This document shows positions 19,927 through 30,224 of a stretch of DNA of 64,000 bases, one piece after another. The stretch's first letter is position 1; every line of letters begins with the position of its first letter. This stretch comes from Hartmannibacter diazotrophicus (GTDB lineage: Bacteria > Pseudomonadota > Alphaproteobacteria > Rhizobiales > Pleomorphomonadaceae), in assembly GCF_900231165.1 (NCBI RefSeq), contig NZ_LT960614.1, positions 1,734,550 to 1,798,549 of the forward strand, in the 5' to 3' direction. The position numbers and the translations under genes are program-made. Under the pieces are notes generated by a model. The model saw only the letters and a program-made list of their open reading frames with translations. It did no database searches and was not told where the DNA came from.

Positions 19927-21501
19927 TTGACCGACGCGGGCGAGAGTAACGGCCGCGCAGATTTCTCCCCTGCCGGAGACGCCACGCCGAATGACAAGGG
20001 CGCGACGGCTGAAAAGGGGGGCATGGGCAAACGGGCGGCACGCCGCCGCAAGCGCCGTCCGCAAGGGACAGGCCCCGTTGCCGATGGACAATCTGCGTCC
20101 CCGGCCGAACAGGTGAACCATCCAGCAGCCGACCACGCCGAAGGCGGGGCAGGAGCCGGGCGAAAGCGCCGGCATCGCAAGCGGCGTGGCAAGCAGCCGG
20201 GCCACGGGCCGGCGGGAGACCTGCGCGGCCTCCGCTCGCCGCCGTCGCGCCGCCCCGGCGGCGACCAGTCGGCTCGTCCCCGCGAGGCCGGCGGAAATGC
20301 CACGGCGGAAAAGCATCGCGCAAGGAGCGGTGACAAGGCGCGCATGCCGGAGCACGCACGTGCCGGCGAGCCGCGAAGCCCGGACCAGGCGCGCAGACCC
20401 CACCCGGCCGGCGAAGGGCGCAGGCGCAGCAACGGCGCCGAACCGGGCATGCGCCGCGAGTCGCCGCTGTACGCCGCCCTTGATCTTGGCACCAACAATT
20501 GCCGGCTGCTGATCGCCGAACCGCAGGAACGCGGCTTTCGCGTGGTCGATGCCTTTTCGCGGATCGTGCGTCTCGGCGAGGGGATCGGCCGCTCGGGCCG
20601 GCTGTCGCAGCCGGCGATGGATCGCGCTGTCGAGGCCCTGGCCGTCTGCCGCTCCAAGATGGCCGATCACAACGTTCATCGCATGCGCCTGATCGCGACG
20701 GAGGCCTGCCGCGCGGCGGAAAACGGCGTTGTCTTCCTGGAACGGGTCCGCCGGGAGACGGGCCTGTCCCTGGAGATCGTTGACCGCAAGACCGAGGCGC
20801 GGCTGGCGGTCGCCGGCTGCGTGACGCTGGTCGACCCTTACGCCAACGGCGTCCTGCTCTTCGATATCGGCGGCGGTTCGTCGGAACTCGTCTGGCTGGA
20901 CCTTCGCGAACGCGGCCGAGCGCGCGGCTTCGCGCTGACGCGCTACATTCGCGCCTGGACGTCGCTGCCGGTCGGCGTCGTGACCTTGTCGGAGCGTCAT
21001 GGCGGCGTCTGCGTCACCCGCGAGATCTTCGACCAGATGGTCGACGAGGTCAGCGGCATGCTCGACGGTTTCGAGGGGGTGGAGGAACTCGGCCGCCTGA
21101 TCGAGGCCGGCGGTATGCATATGCTCGGAACGTCCGGCACGGTGACGACGCTTGCGGGCGTCCACCTCGGCCTGAAACGCTACGACCGCCGCAAGGTGGA
21201 CGGCATCTGGCTTGAATCGAATGATGTCGGCTCGATGATCGAGCAACTGCTCGACATGCCCTTCGAGGCGCGGATCTCCAATCCCTGCATCGGCACTGAC
21301 AGGGCCGATCTCGTCATGGCCGGCTGCGCCATCCTGGAGGCGATTCGCCGCCGCTGGCCCTGCCAGAGGCTGCGGGTGGCGGACCGGGGGCTGCGCGAGG
21401 GGATTCTCGTGGAATTGATGGCGCGCGACGGCGTGTGGCGTCGGCGTGGTCCTGGGCATCACCAGCATGGCTCGCAAAGGCCGGGAGGCGGGCGTGGCTG
21501 A
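19927..21501 (+). CDS. ppx: Ppx/GppA phosphatase family protein with long basic N-terminus
   Basis: A 524-residue protein with the exopolyphosphatase/pppGpp phosphatase fold from about residue 180. The motifs are [18 protein letters not shown] (182-199), [28 protein letters not shown] and [13 protein letters not shown]. Before that lie about 180 residues rich in Lys, Arg, Gly and Pro, which look disordered and could bind RNA or polyphosphate (inference). The start is a TTG at 19927 after GCAGGAGACAGGCT; an ATG at 20023 after GGGGGGC would shorten the tail. Its end overlaps rlmE by 8 bases. Confidence 0.88.
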   Translation: MTDAGESNGRADFSPAGDATPNDKGATAEKGGMGKRAARRRKRRPQGTGPVADGQSASPAEQVNHPAADHAEGGAGAGRKRRHRKRRGKQPGHGPAGDLRGLRSPPSRRPGGDQSARPREAGGNATAEKHRARSGDKARMPEHARAGEPRSPDQARRPHPAGEGRRRSNGAEPGMRRESPLYAALDLGTNNCRLLIAEPQERGFRVVDAFSRIVRLGEGIGRSGRLSQPAMDRAVEALAVCRSKMADHNVHRMRLIATEACRAAENGVVFLERVRRETGLSLEIVDRKTEARLAVAGCVTLVDPYANGVLLFDIGGGSSELVWLDLRERGRARGFALTRYIRAWTSLPVGVVTLSERHGGVCVTREIFDQMVDEVSGMLDGFEGVEELGRLIEAGGMHMLGTSGTVTTLAGVHLGLKRYDRRKVDGIWLESNDVGSMIEQLLDMPFEARISNPCIGTDRADLVMAGCAILEAIRRRWPCQRLRVADRGLREGILVELMARDGVWRRRGPGHHQHGSQRPGGGRG

Positions 21502-22222
21502 CGACAAGAAACCGAAAAAGCCGGGCAAGGGGCGCGCAGACACCGGGCTGAAGGTGCGCGTGAAGACCGCGCGCGGCCGCACGGCCTCCTCGGCGCGCTG
21601 GCTGGAGCGACAGCTCAACGACCCCTATGTCGTCAAGGCCAGGCGCGAGGGCTGGCGCTCGCGAGCCGCCTTCAAGATCATCGAGATCGACGAGAAATGC
21701 CATTTGCTGAAGCCGGGCCAGCGCGTCGTCGATCTTGGCGTCGCGCCGGGCGGCTGGAGCCAGGTGGCGGCCAAGAAGGTCGGTTCGACTGCCGCGAATC
21801 CGCTCGTCGTCGGCATCGACTATCTGGAACTGGACCCGATTCCGGGCGTCGTGCTGCTCCAAAAGGATTTTCTCGACGAGGATGCACCCGATCAGCTCAT
21901 CGCGGCGCTCGGCGGCGAGGCGCCGGATCTTGTCCTCTCCGACATGGCCGCGCCGACCACGGGGCACCACAAGACCGACTATCTGCGCACCATGCATCTG
22001 TGCGAGGTGGCCGCCGACTTCGCCATCAACGTGCTGAAGCCCGGCGGAGCCTTTGTCGCGAAGGTGTTCCGCGGCGGCACCGAGAACGAACTGCTGGCGC
22101 AGCTGAAGCGCCATTTCTCGACGGTCGTGCACGTCAAGCCGCCGTCGAGCCGGCAGGAAAGCGTCGAACTCTATCTCGTGGCGCGCGGGTTCAAGGGCAG
22201 GGCGGATCAGACGGAAGACTGA
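21494..22222 (+). CDS. rlmE: 23S rRNA 2'-O-methyltransferase RlmE (FtsJ)
   Basis: A 242-residue SAM-dependent methyltransferase that modifies U2552 in the ribosomal A-loop. The SAM motif [16 protein letters not shown] and the K-D-K-E tetrad are visible. The first Lys is in RSRAAFKI, Asp in [14 protein letters not shown], Lys in [12 protein letters not shown] and Glu in [15 protein letters not shown] chose the GTG at 21494 because GGGAGG lies just before it; ATG 21467 is in frame but has no better binding site. It is translationally coupled to ppx, a common pairing in Rhizobiales. Confidence 0.94.
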   Translation: MADDKKPKKPGKGRADTGLKVRVKTARGRTASSARWLERQLNDPYVVKARREGWRSRAAFKIIEIDEKCHLLKPGQRVVDLGVAPGGWSQVAAKKVGSTAANPLVVGIDYLELDPIPGVVLLQKDFLDEDAPDQLIAALGGEAPDLVLSDMAAPTTGHHKTDYLRTMHLCEVAADFAINVLKPGGAFVAKVFRGGTENELLAQLKRHFSTVVHVKPPSSRQESVELYLVARGFKGRADQTED

Positions 22223-22420
22223 ACGCATTGCGCTCCAGTGTCTCGCCAGAGCGGGTTTTGACCGCCGGCCGGCGTCTTTGAATGGCTTCGAAGACGATTC
22301 GCGGTGAAGCTGGTCCATGACCGATTGTGATCATGCCTTTTGGCAGATGATCGATCCGATCGGACCTTGCCTTCTGCTGAGCAGGTCTTCGCCCTCCCTC
22401 CCGCGCAGGAGCGATCTCGA

Positions 22421-22876
22421 ATGCGTCTTCTCCTCCTCGTAAGTCTCGGCTTCGTCCTCCTCGCTCAGGTTGCCTTGGCGGCAGGTCCTGCCGCGGCCCA
22501 GAACGCCTACGAGCCCAAACGTGGCTCGGCCGAGCGCGCGGCGATCATGGATGCGGTCAGGCCTGTTGCGGCGTCCCATGTTGGCGCGCCGGTCGAATTC
22601 GTTGTCGAGGATCTTAAGGTCTTCGGTGATCGCGCCTACGCCGCTCTCAAGATGCAGCGGCCGGGCGGCAAGGCAATCGATATGGCCGGGACGCCCAACG
22701 CGCGCAAATACGGCTACGATCCGAACGAATATCCGGGAATTTATGCTCTCCTGTTGCGCCGGGGCGGCGGCTGGACGGTCGCGAGCGAAATGTTCAGCCC
22801 TTTCGAGCCTCCTTTTGGCGGTCCGAAGGACTGCAGCGCCTGGCGCTCGGTGCTCCCTGTCGCGTGGTGCCAATAG
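22421..22876 (+). CDS. exported protein of unknown function
   Basis: A 151-residue protein with a clear signal peptide (MRLLLLVSLGFVLLAQVALA, then AGPAAAQNAYEP) and a compact mature domain beginning SAERAAIMDAVRPVAASHVG. The pattern 'R..I.DA.R......G.PVEFVV..LKV.GDRAYA' is shared by many hypothetical periplasmic proteins of proteobacteria, but I cannot name a function. Two or three cysteines sit near the C-terminus (CSAW, AWCQ). The ATG at 22421 follows CAGGAGCGATCTCGA. It is a single gene before guaB. Confidence 0.8.
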   Translation: MRLLLLVSLGFVLLAQVALAAGPAAAQNAYEPKRGSAERAAIMDAVRPVAASHVGAPVEFVVEDLKVFGDRAYAALKMQRPGGKAIDMAGTPNARKYGYDPNEYPGIYALLLRRGGGWTVASEMFSPFEPPFGGPKDCSAWRSVLPVAWCQ

Positions 22877-22950
22877 GCGGAGACGGCGAACGGGATGCGG
22901 CCTCGGGAACTGCGTGCGCCGGTGCAGGGCCGCAGGCGTGCATGACAGCC

Positions 22951-22979
22951 TTGCATCTCACCGTTTTGCTTTGCCTTAT
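22951..22979 (+). promoter_or_regulatory. candidate guaB promoter
   Basis: TTGCAT (22951-22956) and CCTTAT (22974-22979) are spaced by 17 bases, about 140 bases before the guaB ATG. The -10 is weak, so this is only a candidate. Confidence 0.25.
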
Positions 22980-23094
22980 GTAAAAAGCGTGTTAGAGACC
23001 CGCGCCATCCTTTTGCGCGCGGCATGAGGCAGGCGAGGGCGTTTCATCCTTCCGTTCCTGGACCCCGTTTGCCCCACTTTGCTGCCGCGCCTGA

Positions 23095-24623
<1,529 letters not shown>

Positions 24624-24624
<1 letters not shown>

Positions 24625-25049
24625 TGACGGCGGCGGTCGGGCTGATGGCGCTTGCGATGATGGCGCAAATGATCCTGATGTTCCGGGCGGCCCGGGCCCG
24701 CTTTGCGTGCGTGGGCGCCCGTCGGGTCCGATTGTCCGAGATCGCGCTCGACTCGCGTGCCTGGCCTGACGACGTCCTCAAGCTCTCCAACAACATGAAC
24801 AACCAGTTCGAGACGCCGACGCTCTTCTACGGGCTCGTGCTTCTCGCGCTGGTCCTGGAACTCGCGAGCCTGCCGCTGGCGATTCTCGCCTGGGCCTATG
24901 TCGCGCTGCGTGTCGCGCACAGGGCGGTCCATACCGGGGCCAATCACCTTCCGACACGGCCGAAAGTCTTCATGCTGGGTGTTTCCTGCCTCATGATCAT
25001 GGCGATCATACTGGTTATCGAAATTGCGGTGGGAATGTTGGCATCATGA
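24624..25049 (+). CDS. MAPEG family membrane protein
   Basis: A 141-residue four-helix inner-membrane protein of the MAPEG superfamily (membrane-associated proteins in eicosanoid and glutathione metabolism). The signature region is NNQFETPTLFYGLVLLAL (about 59-76), followed by AYVALRVAHRAVHTGANH. Bacterial substrates are unknown. It overlaps guaB (TGATG) and the next gene (ATGA), so it is coupled to both. Confidence 0.88.
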
Positions 25050-26356
25050 GGGATGGCGGGCGGCTTGCAGCCGCAATCGAGATTCTCGAAGATTTGGAGA
25101 AACGGCGACGTCCGGCCCAGGATGCCTTGAAAGACTGGGGCCTTGGCCATCGCTTTGCCGGGTCGAAGGACCGCAATGCCATCGGCAATCTCGTCTTCGA
25201 CGTGCTGCGGCGCCAGTCGTCGCTGAGTGCCATCATGGGCAGCGACACGGTGCGGGCGAGGGTGCTTGCGGCCTATGCGCTGACCTGGAACCGGGGTCTT
25301 GCCGGTCTTGACGCCGTGCTCGATCCGGACGACCGCCACGCGCCGCCGGCTCTTTCCCCGGACGAAAGGCGCGCGCTGGAGGCGCCAGCACTGCCGGGTG
25401 ATGCGCCGGACCATGTGCGGGCCAATCTGCCCGAGTGGCTGATCGGTTCGTTCCGCCGCGCTCTTGACGACCGGCTCGTCGCCGAAGGTGAGGCGCTCGC
25501 CGCAAGGGCCGACGTGGACCTGCGCGTCAACACGACGAAGGCCGACCGCGCGGCGGTCCTCTCCGCACTGGGTCCGCTCGATGCCACGCCGACGCCGTGG
25601 TCGCCCATCGGTGTCCGCGTTCCTGTTGGCGAGGCCGATGCCAAGGCGCCGCATGTCGTCTCCGAATTCGCCTTCAAGCGCGGGGAATTCGAGGTTCAGG
25701 ACGAAGGCAGCCAGTTGGCCTCGCTGATTGCCGCCGAAGGCGGGGCGACGAACGTTGTCGATCTTTGCGCCGGCGGCGGTGGCAAGTCCCTTGCGCTCGC
25801 GGCCCGTCTCGGCCCTTCGGTTCGAATTCACGCCTACGACAACGACAAGCGCCGTTTCGGCGACATCCTCGATCGCATCGCCCGTGCGGGCACCCAGACG
25901 ATCGAGATCGTCGAGCCGCGCGGCCCCGATCCGCTGGCCCCGCTCGATGGAACCGCCGATCTCGTCGTCGTCGACGCACCATGCACCGGCACGGGAACCT
26001 GGCGCAGGCGCCCCGACGCCAAATGGCGGCTGGCACCCGGCGCGCTGGCGACGCGCCTGATGCAGCAGGACGAGGTGCTGGACCGCGCGGCCCGGCTGAC
26101 CCGGCCGGGTGGGCGAATCTGCTACATCACCTGCTCGCTGTTGCCGGAAGAAAACGAGGACCGCCTCGACGCTTTTCTGAAGCGCCATCCCGCCTTTGCC
26201 GTCGAGGATACCGCGGCATTTTGGCAGCCGGTGACTGGAAAGCCGCTGCCGCCCCATGTCGGCCTTGCGGTGGGCAAGGGAACCGGCCTGCGCCTTTCGC
26301 CCTATCTGACCTCCACGGATGGCTTCTTCGTCTGCCTGCTGCGGCATCGTGGCTGA
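25046..26356 (+). CDS. RsmB/NOP family RNA m5C methyltransferase
   Basis: A 436-residue SAM-dependent rRNA cytosine-C5 methyltransferase-like protein. The SAM-binding motif VVDLCAGGGGKSLALAA is at about 237-253. The two cysteines of the family mechanism are Cys313 in DAPCTGTGTWRRRPD and Cys363 in YITCSLLPEENED. The N-terminal 130 residues are helical but shorter than the NusB-like domain of E. coli RsmB, so the exact target (C967 or another site) is uncertain. It starts inside the end of the MAPEG gene. Confidence 0.88.
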   Translation: MRDGGRLAAAIEILEDLEKRRRPAQDALKDWGLGHRFAGSKDRNAIGNLVFDVLRRQSSLSAIMGSDTVRARVLAAYALTWNRGLAGLDAVLDPDDRHAPPALSPDERRALEAPALPGDAPDHVRANLPEWLIGSFRRALDDRLVAEGEALAARADVDLRVNTTKADRAAVLSALGPLDATPTPWSPIGVRVPVGEADAKAPHVVSEFAFKRGEFEVQDEGSQLASLIAAEGGATNVVDLCAGGGGKSLALAARLGPSVRIHAYDNDKRRFGDILDRIARAGTQTIEIVEPRGPDPLAPLDGTADLVVVDAPCTGTGTWRRRPDAKWRLAPGALATRLMQQDEVLDRAARLTRPGGRICYITCSLLPEENEDRLDAFLKRHPAFAVEDTAAFWQPVTGKPLPPHVGLAVGKGTGLRLSPYLTSTDGFFVCLLRHRG

Positions 26357-26435
26357 GGGCATCACGGCGAATTGAGTCCCCTTTGACGGGGCATTGCGTT
26401 CTCCTTGGTCAAAAGCCGATCGGGAGGACAGGCTC

Positions 26436-27230
26436 ATGAACCGCCGACAAACCCTTTTCCTGGGCGCTCTTGCGCTGCTGGCTTTTGCCAGCCGGTCGCA
26501 GGCGCAGGACATGCTGAAATATCTCGACCTTGGCTCGTCCGACATGACCCAGTCGGACCTGACGAGAGCCGACGTCGAAGCCATGCTCAAGAAAGCGAAA
26601 GGCGGCAGTCCGCCGAGCTTTCGTGGCATGAAGCTCAATGGTCTGGACCTTTCCGGTCTCGATCTCAGCGGAGCCGATTTCACCGCCGCCAAGCTGAACG
26701 GCACACAGTTCGCGGAGGCCAATCTACGCGGCGCCAAGTTCGATCAGGCCTGGCTGCTGAAGGCCGATTTCTCGCAGGCCGACCTGCGCGAGGCCGAGTT
26801 TTTCCAGGCTCAGATGCAGGAGGCCAAGCTGGATGACGCCAATCTCGCCGGTGCCCGCGTTGCCAGCGACCTGACGAGGGCGAGATTGATCCGGGCCGAC
26901 CTGTCGCACGTCGACTTCTCCGCCGACATGCGCAACCAGTCCATGGGCCTGATGCGCGGCGTGCTGTCCGGCGCCGACCTGACGGACGCCAAGCTCGTCG
27001 GCGCGAACATGGACCGCGCTCAGGCGGAATTCACCAATTTCACCGGCGCTGACTTCTCGGGTGCCAGCCTCGTGCGCATGGAGGCGAGCGGCGCCGACTT
27101 CAGCGGCGCCAACGTCGATGGGGCGGATTTCACCGGCACGGAACTGCAGTCGGCCAAGCTTGTCGATCTGAAGGGACAGCCGATGCATCTGGACAAGGCC
27201 GTCGGGCTCGATGCGGCAATCCGCAAGTAG
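26436..27230 (+). CDS. exported pentapeptide-repeat protein
   Basis: A 264-residue protein with a signal peptide (MNRRQTLFLGALALLAFASR, then SQAQ) followed from about residue 65 by pentapeptide repeats of A(D/N)LxX type, for example LSGADFTAAKLNGTQFAEAN. These fold as a right-handed quadrilateral beta-helix. A break occurs around 150-175 (DMRNQSMGLMRG). The function is unknown; most relatives are cytoplasmic, so a periplasmic location is notable. The ATG at 26436 follows GGGAGGACAGGCTC. Confidence 0.85.
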   Translation: MNRRQTLFLGALALLAFASRSQAQDMLKYLDLGSSDMTQSDLTRADVEAMLKKAKGGSPPSFRGMKLNGLDLSGLDLSGADFTAAKLNGTQFAEANLRGAKFDQAWLLKADFSQADLREAEFFQAQMQEAKLDDANLAGARVASDLTRARLIRADLSHVDFSADMRNQSMGLMRGVLSGADLTDAKLVGANMDRAQAEFTNFTGADFSGASLVRMEASGADFSGANVDGADFTGTELQSAKLVDLKGQPMHLDKAVGLDAAIRK

Positions 27231-27337
27231 GCCTCATCGCACGGAGGCTCTTGAGAGCCTTCCCGTGATGGCCGGCTTGCGAGCACACGGGAACGCACCC
27301 GCTAACCGCCCTTGATCCGTCCGTGGCCAGAACCGTC

Positions 27338-29887
27338 TCAGCCGCGCGAAAGAGGCGCGATGTCGATGGCTTCGGGCGGGAGATCCTTGCGCCAGCGGTC
27401 GACCATCGCGGTGAAAGCTGCCTCCAGATGAGCGGCAAACCGCAGCATGTCGAAAAGCGGCAGGTTCTGACGCCGTTGCAGGAGGTGGTCGCGCATCGGC
27501 CGGAGACGCTCGGCCGCCTTGACGAGCGAGACGACCTTCGCCTCGAACGCGGCATCGTCCGGGCAGATCAGATCGGGCAGGCCGACATTGACGAGCATGC
27601 TGGCCGTCACGCGCGAGGAAAAGGAGTTGCCGGACCGTGTCAGCACCGGCACGCCCATCCACAGCGCTTCGCAGCTCGCCGTTCGCGACCCATGCGGAAA
27701 GGTGTCGAGGCAAAGATCGGCGAGCGGCAGGCGGGCAAGATGCTTGGCCTCGTCGAGATAGGGCGAAATGATGATGCGGTTCGGATCGATGCCCTGATGT
27801 GCGAAGGCGGTCTTGATATTCTCGCTGACCTCCGCCGTCCTGTTGCGCAGCCAGAGCACGGAGCGTGGGGTCTGACTCAGGATGCTCGACCAGGTCGCAA
27901 GGGTCTCGGCGCCGACCTTGTTGGGATTGCCGAAGCATGCCAGCACGAAGGCATTGTCCGGCAGGCCGAATTCCGATCGCCGCGGCCGGATAGGCTCGAT
28001 CCGGCGCCGCGTGTCGTGCACATAGTGGCAATAGGGCACGCGGACGAGATTTTCCGAGTGATAGGGCGTTGCGCCATCCGGCGTCGCGATCCGGTCGGCG
28101 ATCAGGTAGTCGATGGCATCGCTGCCGCTGCTGCCGGGATAGCCGAGCCAGGACACCTGGATGGGAGCGGCCCTGAGGCCCATGTAGCCGATCCGCGATC
28201 CCTCCCGGTAGCCATCGAGATCGACAAGGATGTGAACGCCGTTGCGGGCGATCGTGTTGGCGAACTCGACGGCGCCCATGCCCTTGATCGACTGGTAGAG
28301 ATCGACGCCCGACTTGAGGCGCTTGGCGACCGAGTTTTCAAGCTGCGGCGAATGGCAATAGGCGTGAATCGAAAACCGGCGACGATCGTGCAGCTCCAGT
28401 AACCCGGCAAGGCGCGGTGCCGTGTCGGGTTCGTGGAACCGGCCGGAGACATAGCCGATGACGATCTTGTCGTCGGGTTCGGGCGGCGGCGGCAGCATCG
28501 GCTTCGGCGAACGGGCGAAGATCTCGTTCGCACGAAAGGCGTTGCGGTCCCAGTAGCGCCTTGCGTGGTCCAGATGCTCCTGCGGATCGTCGGTCTCGTC
28601 GAGCAGCCATGAGGGCAGCGGCGGATGAACGCGCCGGTCGTAGGAGCGGAAGTCGTTGCGGCTGTCGAGTTCGGCGAGAATGTCGTGGCGGGCCAGCATC
28701 CGGGCGACATGACGGGCAAGGCACCACGCCGCGTAGTGCTGCGGGTCCATGTTGAGGCCGGCAAGCAGATGTTCGAGCGCGGCGGAGAGCTTTGCCGGAT
28801 CCTCGGCGAGGATCGAGGCGAGCTCGAAGCGGACCTGGGCGCTGTCGGCGCCCTTGGAAAGCGCCTCCTCATAGAGCCGCAGGGCCTCTTCGGGCGAGCC
28901 GAGTTCGCGCGCAAGCGAGGCAAGCACGAGATAGCCGCGCGCGCCGCTCGCGTCGAGTTCGATCGCTCGGGCCGCGAGCCGGCCCGCCGCCTCCTTCTGG
29001 TCGAGCCGCATCGCGCAGGCGGCCGTGGCTGCAAGCGCCTGGGCATTCTCGCGGTCGAGGTTGACCGCCTCCCGGAAGTGCAGCAACGCCTCGGGCACAT
29101 GGCCGGCCTCGACCAGCACGTTGCCGACGGTGATGTGAAGGCTCGCCTCTTTCGGGAAGACCTCGAGGGCTTCAAGGCCCGTGGCAAAGGCGGAATCGAA
29201 GTCCTCGGCCAGCATCAGCGTGCGAATGTGCAGCAGCCTTGTGGCGATATCCTCCGGCTTCAGCTTGACGGCTTGCTCGTAGAGGCCCGCCGCGTCGGCA
29301 AGATGCCCGAGATCGCCGAGGATGCCGGCGAGATAGACCATCGGGCCATGGGATCGCCCCTGGGAGACGAGATGCTCGCTGAGAAGTTCGGCCGCTTCCA
29401 TCTTGCGCCCGTCTTGCGCGAGCACCCGCGCAAGACCCTCCACGTGTTTCGGCAGCGAGCCCTCGGTCTTGATCAGTTCGCGGTAGAGCTTTTCAGCTTC
29501 GTCCAGATAGCCGGCGAGGCGGCAGATCGTGGCCAGCCGTTCTTTCAGATGCTGGTGATCGGCGCTGGTGCGCAGCAACCGCCTGAGGATCGGAATCGCG
29601 TCACTGGTCTTGCCGGCGGATTGCAGCGCCTTGGCGAAATTGCCCGCGATTGTCGGGTCGTCAGCGCTTAGGGCATAGGCGCGCTGGAGATGCAGGAGGC
29701 CCGCCGCCTGGTCGCCGCGCTGGAAGAGGGCGACGCCGAGAAGCTGCATCACATGCGGATCGGCGGGCTTCAGAACGAGGAGGGCCCGGTAGGATTCAAT
29801 CGCCTTTTCCAGTTCGCCCTCGCGATGCCGTGCCAGGGCATCGTCGAACGGGTCGGCCGGAAGGGCACTGAAAAATTCCTGCGGCAT
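27338..29887 (-). CDS. TPR protein with SPINDLY/OGT-type glycosyltransferase domain
   Basis: An 849-residue protein. The N-terminal ~400 residues are tandem tetratricopeptide repeats (A..HY..A..L.P patterns, for example ADAAGLYEQAVKLKP and PEALLHFREAVNLD). The C-terminal half (about 470-830) matches the GT41 family of O-linked N-acetylglucosamine transferases. Motifs are KIVIGYVSGRFHEPD, VSWLGYPGSSGSDAIDYLIAD and SCEALWMGVPVLTRSGNSFS. In bacteria such proteins may glycosylate Ser/Thr of flagellin or other proteins, but the target here is unknown. The ATG at 29887 follows AAGAGGTCCATGGCCC. It is divergent from guaA. Confidence 0.88.
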   Translation of the reverse strand: MPQEFFSALPADPFDDALARHREGELEKAIESYRALLVLKPADPHVMQLLGVALFQRGDQAAGLLHLQRAYALSADDPTIAGNFAKALQSAGKTSDAIPILRRLLRTSADHQHLKERLATICRLAGYLDEAEKLYRELIKTEGSLPKHVEGLARVLAQDGRKMEAAELLSEHLVSQGRSHGPMVYLAGILGDLGHLADAAGLYEQAVKLKPEDIATRLLHIRTLMLAEDFDSAFATGLEALEVFPKEASLHITVGNVLVEAGHVPEALLHFREAVNLDRENAQALAATAACAMRLDQKEAAGRLAARAIELDASGARGYLVLASLARELGSPEEALRLYEEALSKGADSAQVRFELASILAEDPAKLSAALEHLLAGLNMDPQHYAAWCLARHVARMLARHDILAELDSRNDFRSYDRRVHPPLPSWLLDETDDPQEHLDHARRYWDRNAFRANEIFARSPKPMLPPPPEPDDKIVIGYVSGRFHEPDTAPRLAGLLELHDRRRFSIHAYCHSPQLENSVAKRLKSGVDLYQSIKGMGAVEFANTIARNGVHILVDLDGYREGSRIGYMGLRAAPIQVSWLGYPGSSGSDAIDYLIADRIATPDGATPYHSENLVRVPYCHYVHDTRRRIEPIRPRRSEFGLPDNAFVLACFGNPNKVGAETLATWSSILSQTPRSVLWLRNRTAEVSENIKTAFAHQGIDPNRIIISPYLDEAKHLARLPLADLCLDTFPHGSRTASCEALWMGVPVLTRSGNSFSSRVTASMLVNVGLPDLICPDDAAFEAKVVSLVKAAERLRPMRDHLLQRRQNLPLFDMLRFAAHLEAAFTAMVDRWRKDLPPEAIDIAPLSRG

Positions 29888-30224
29888 GGGCCATGGACCT
29901 CTTGGCGGGACCGGAAATCTGGTTCGTTGTTCTTCGACCTGTTTGGTCTGCCTGCAATGTCCACATCGCCGACATCTTCGGACCGGCCGCCCCCCGCAAG
30001 ATGTCTCGGTCCGAATATCGCTCCCCATGCGATTCGCACCGTGGCACCAGATCAATTTTAGTTCGTGCTGGCAAAAGAAGAAAATGCTGTGGCGGCTGTC
30101 TCCACTGTATTCGTGCCCAGGCGATGCAGAAAAGAGGATCAGCCATGCGCTGAGCCTTTTCCCTTGATTTGCAGGAGGCTGTCACCTAACCACTCGTTTT
30201 TGGTAGCCTAGGAGTGACAGGCAG
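29888..30224. other. 337-base divergent intergenic region
   Basis: It separates the TPR glycosyltransferase and guaA. I see no gene or clear promoter. The last 46 bases form the guaA leader hairpin listed separately. Confidence 0.4.
30179..30220 (+). promoter_or_regulatory. guaA leader hairpin overlapping the ribosome binding site
   Basis: CTGTCAC (30179-30185) and GTGACAG (30214-30220) pair over 7 bp, with an inner ACCA/TGGT helix. The guaA Shine-Dalgarno AGGAG (30210-30214) lies within and at the edge of this structure, 10 bases before the ATG. It could modulate guaA translation; no known riboswitch is recognised. Confidence 0.35.
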
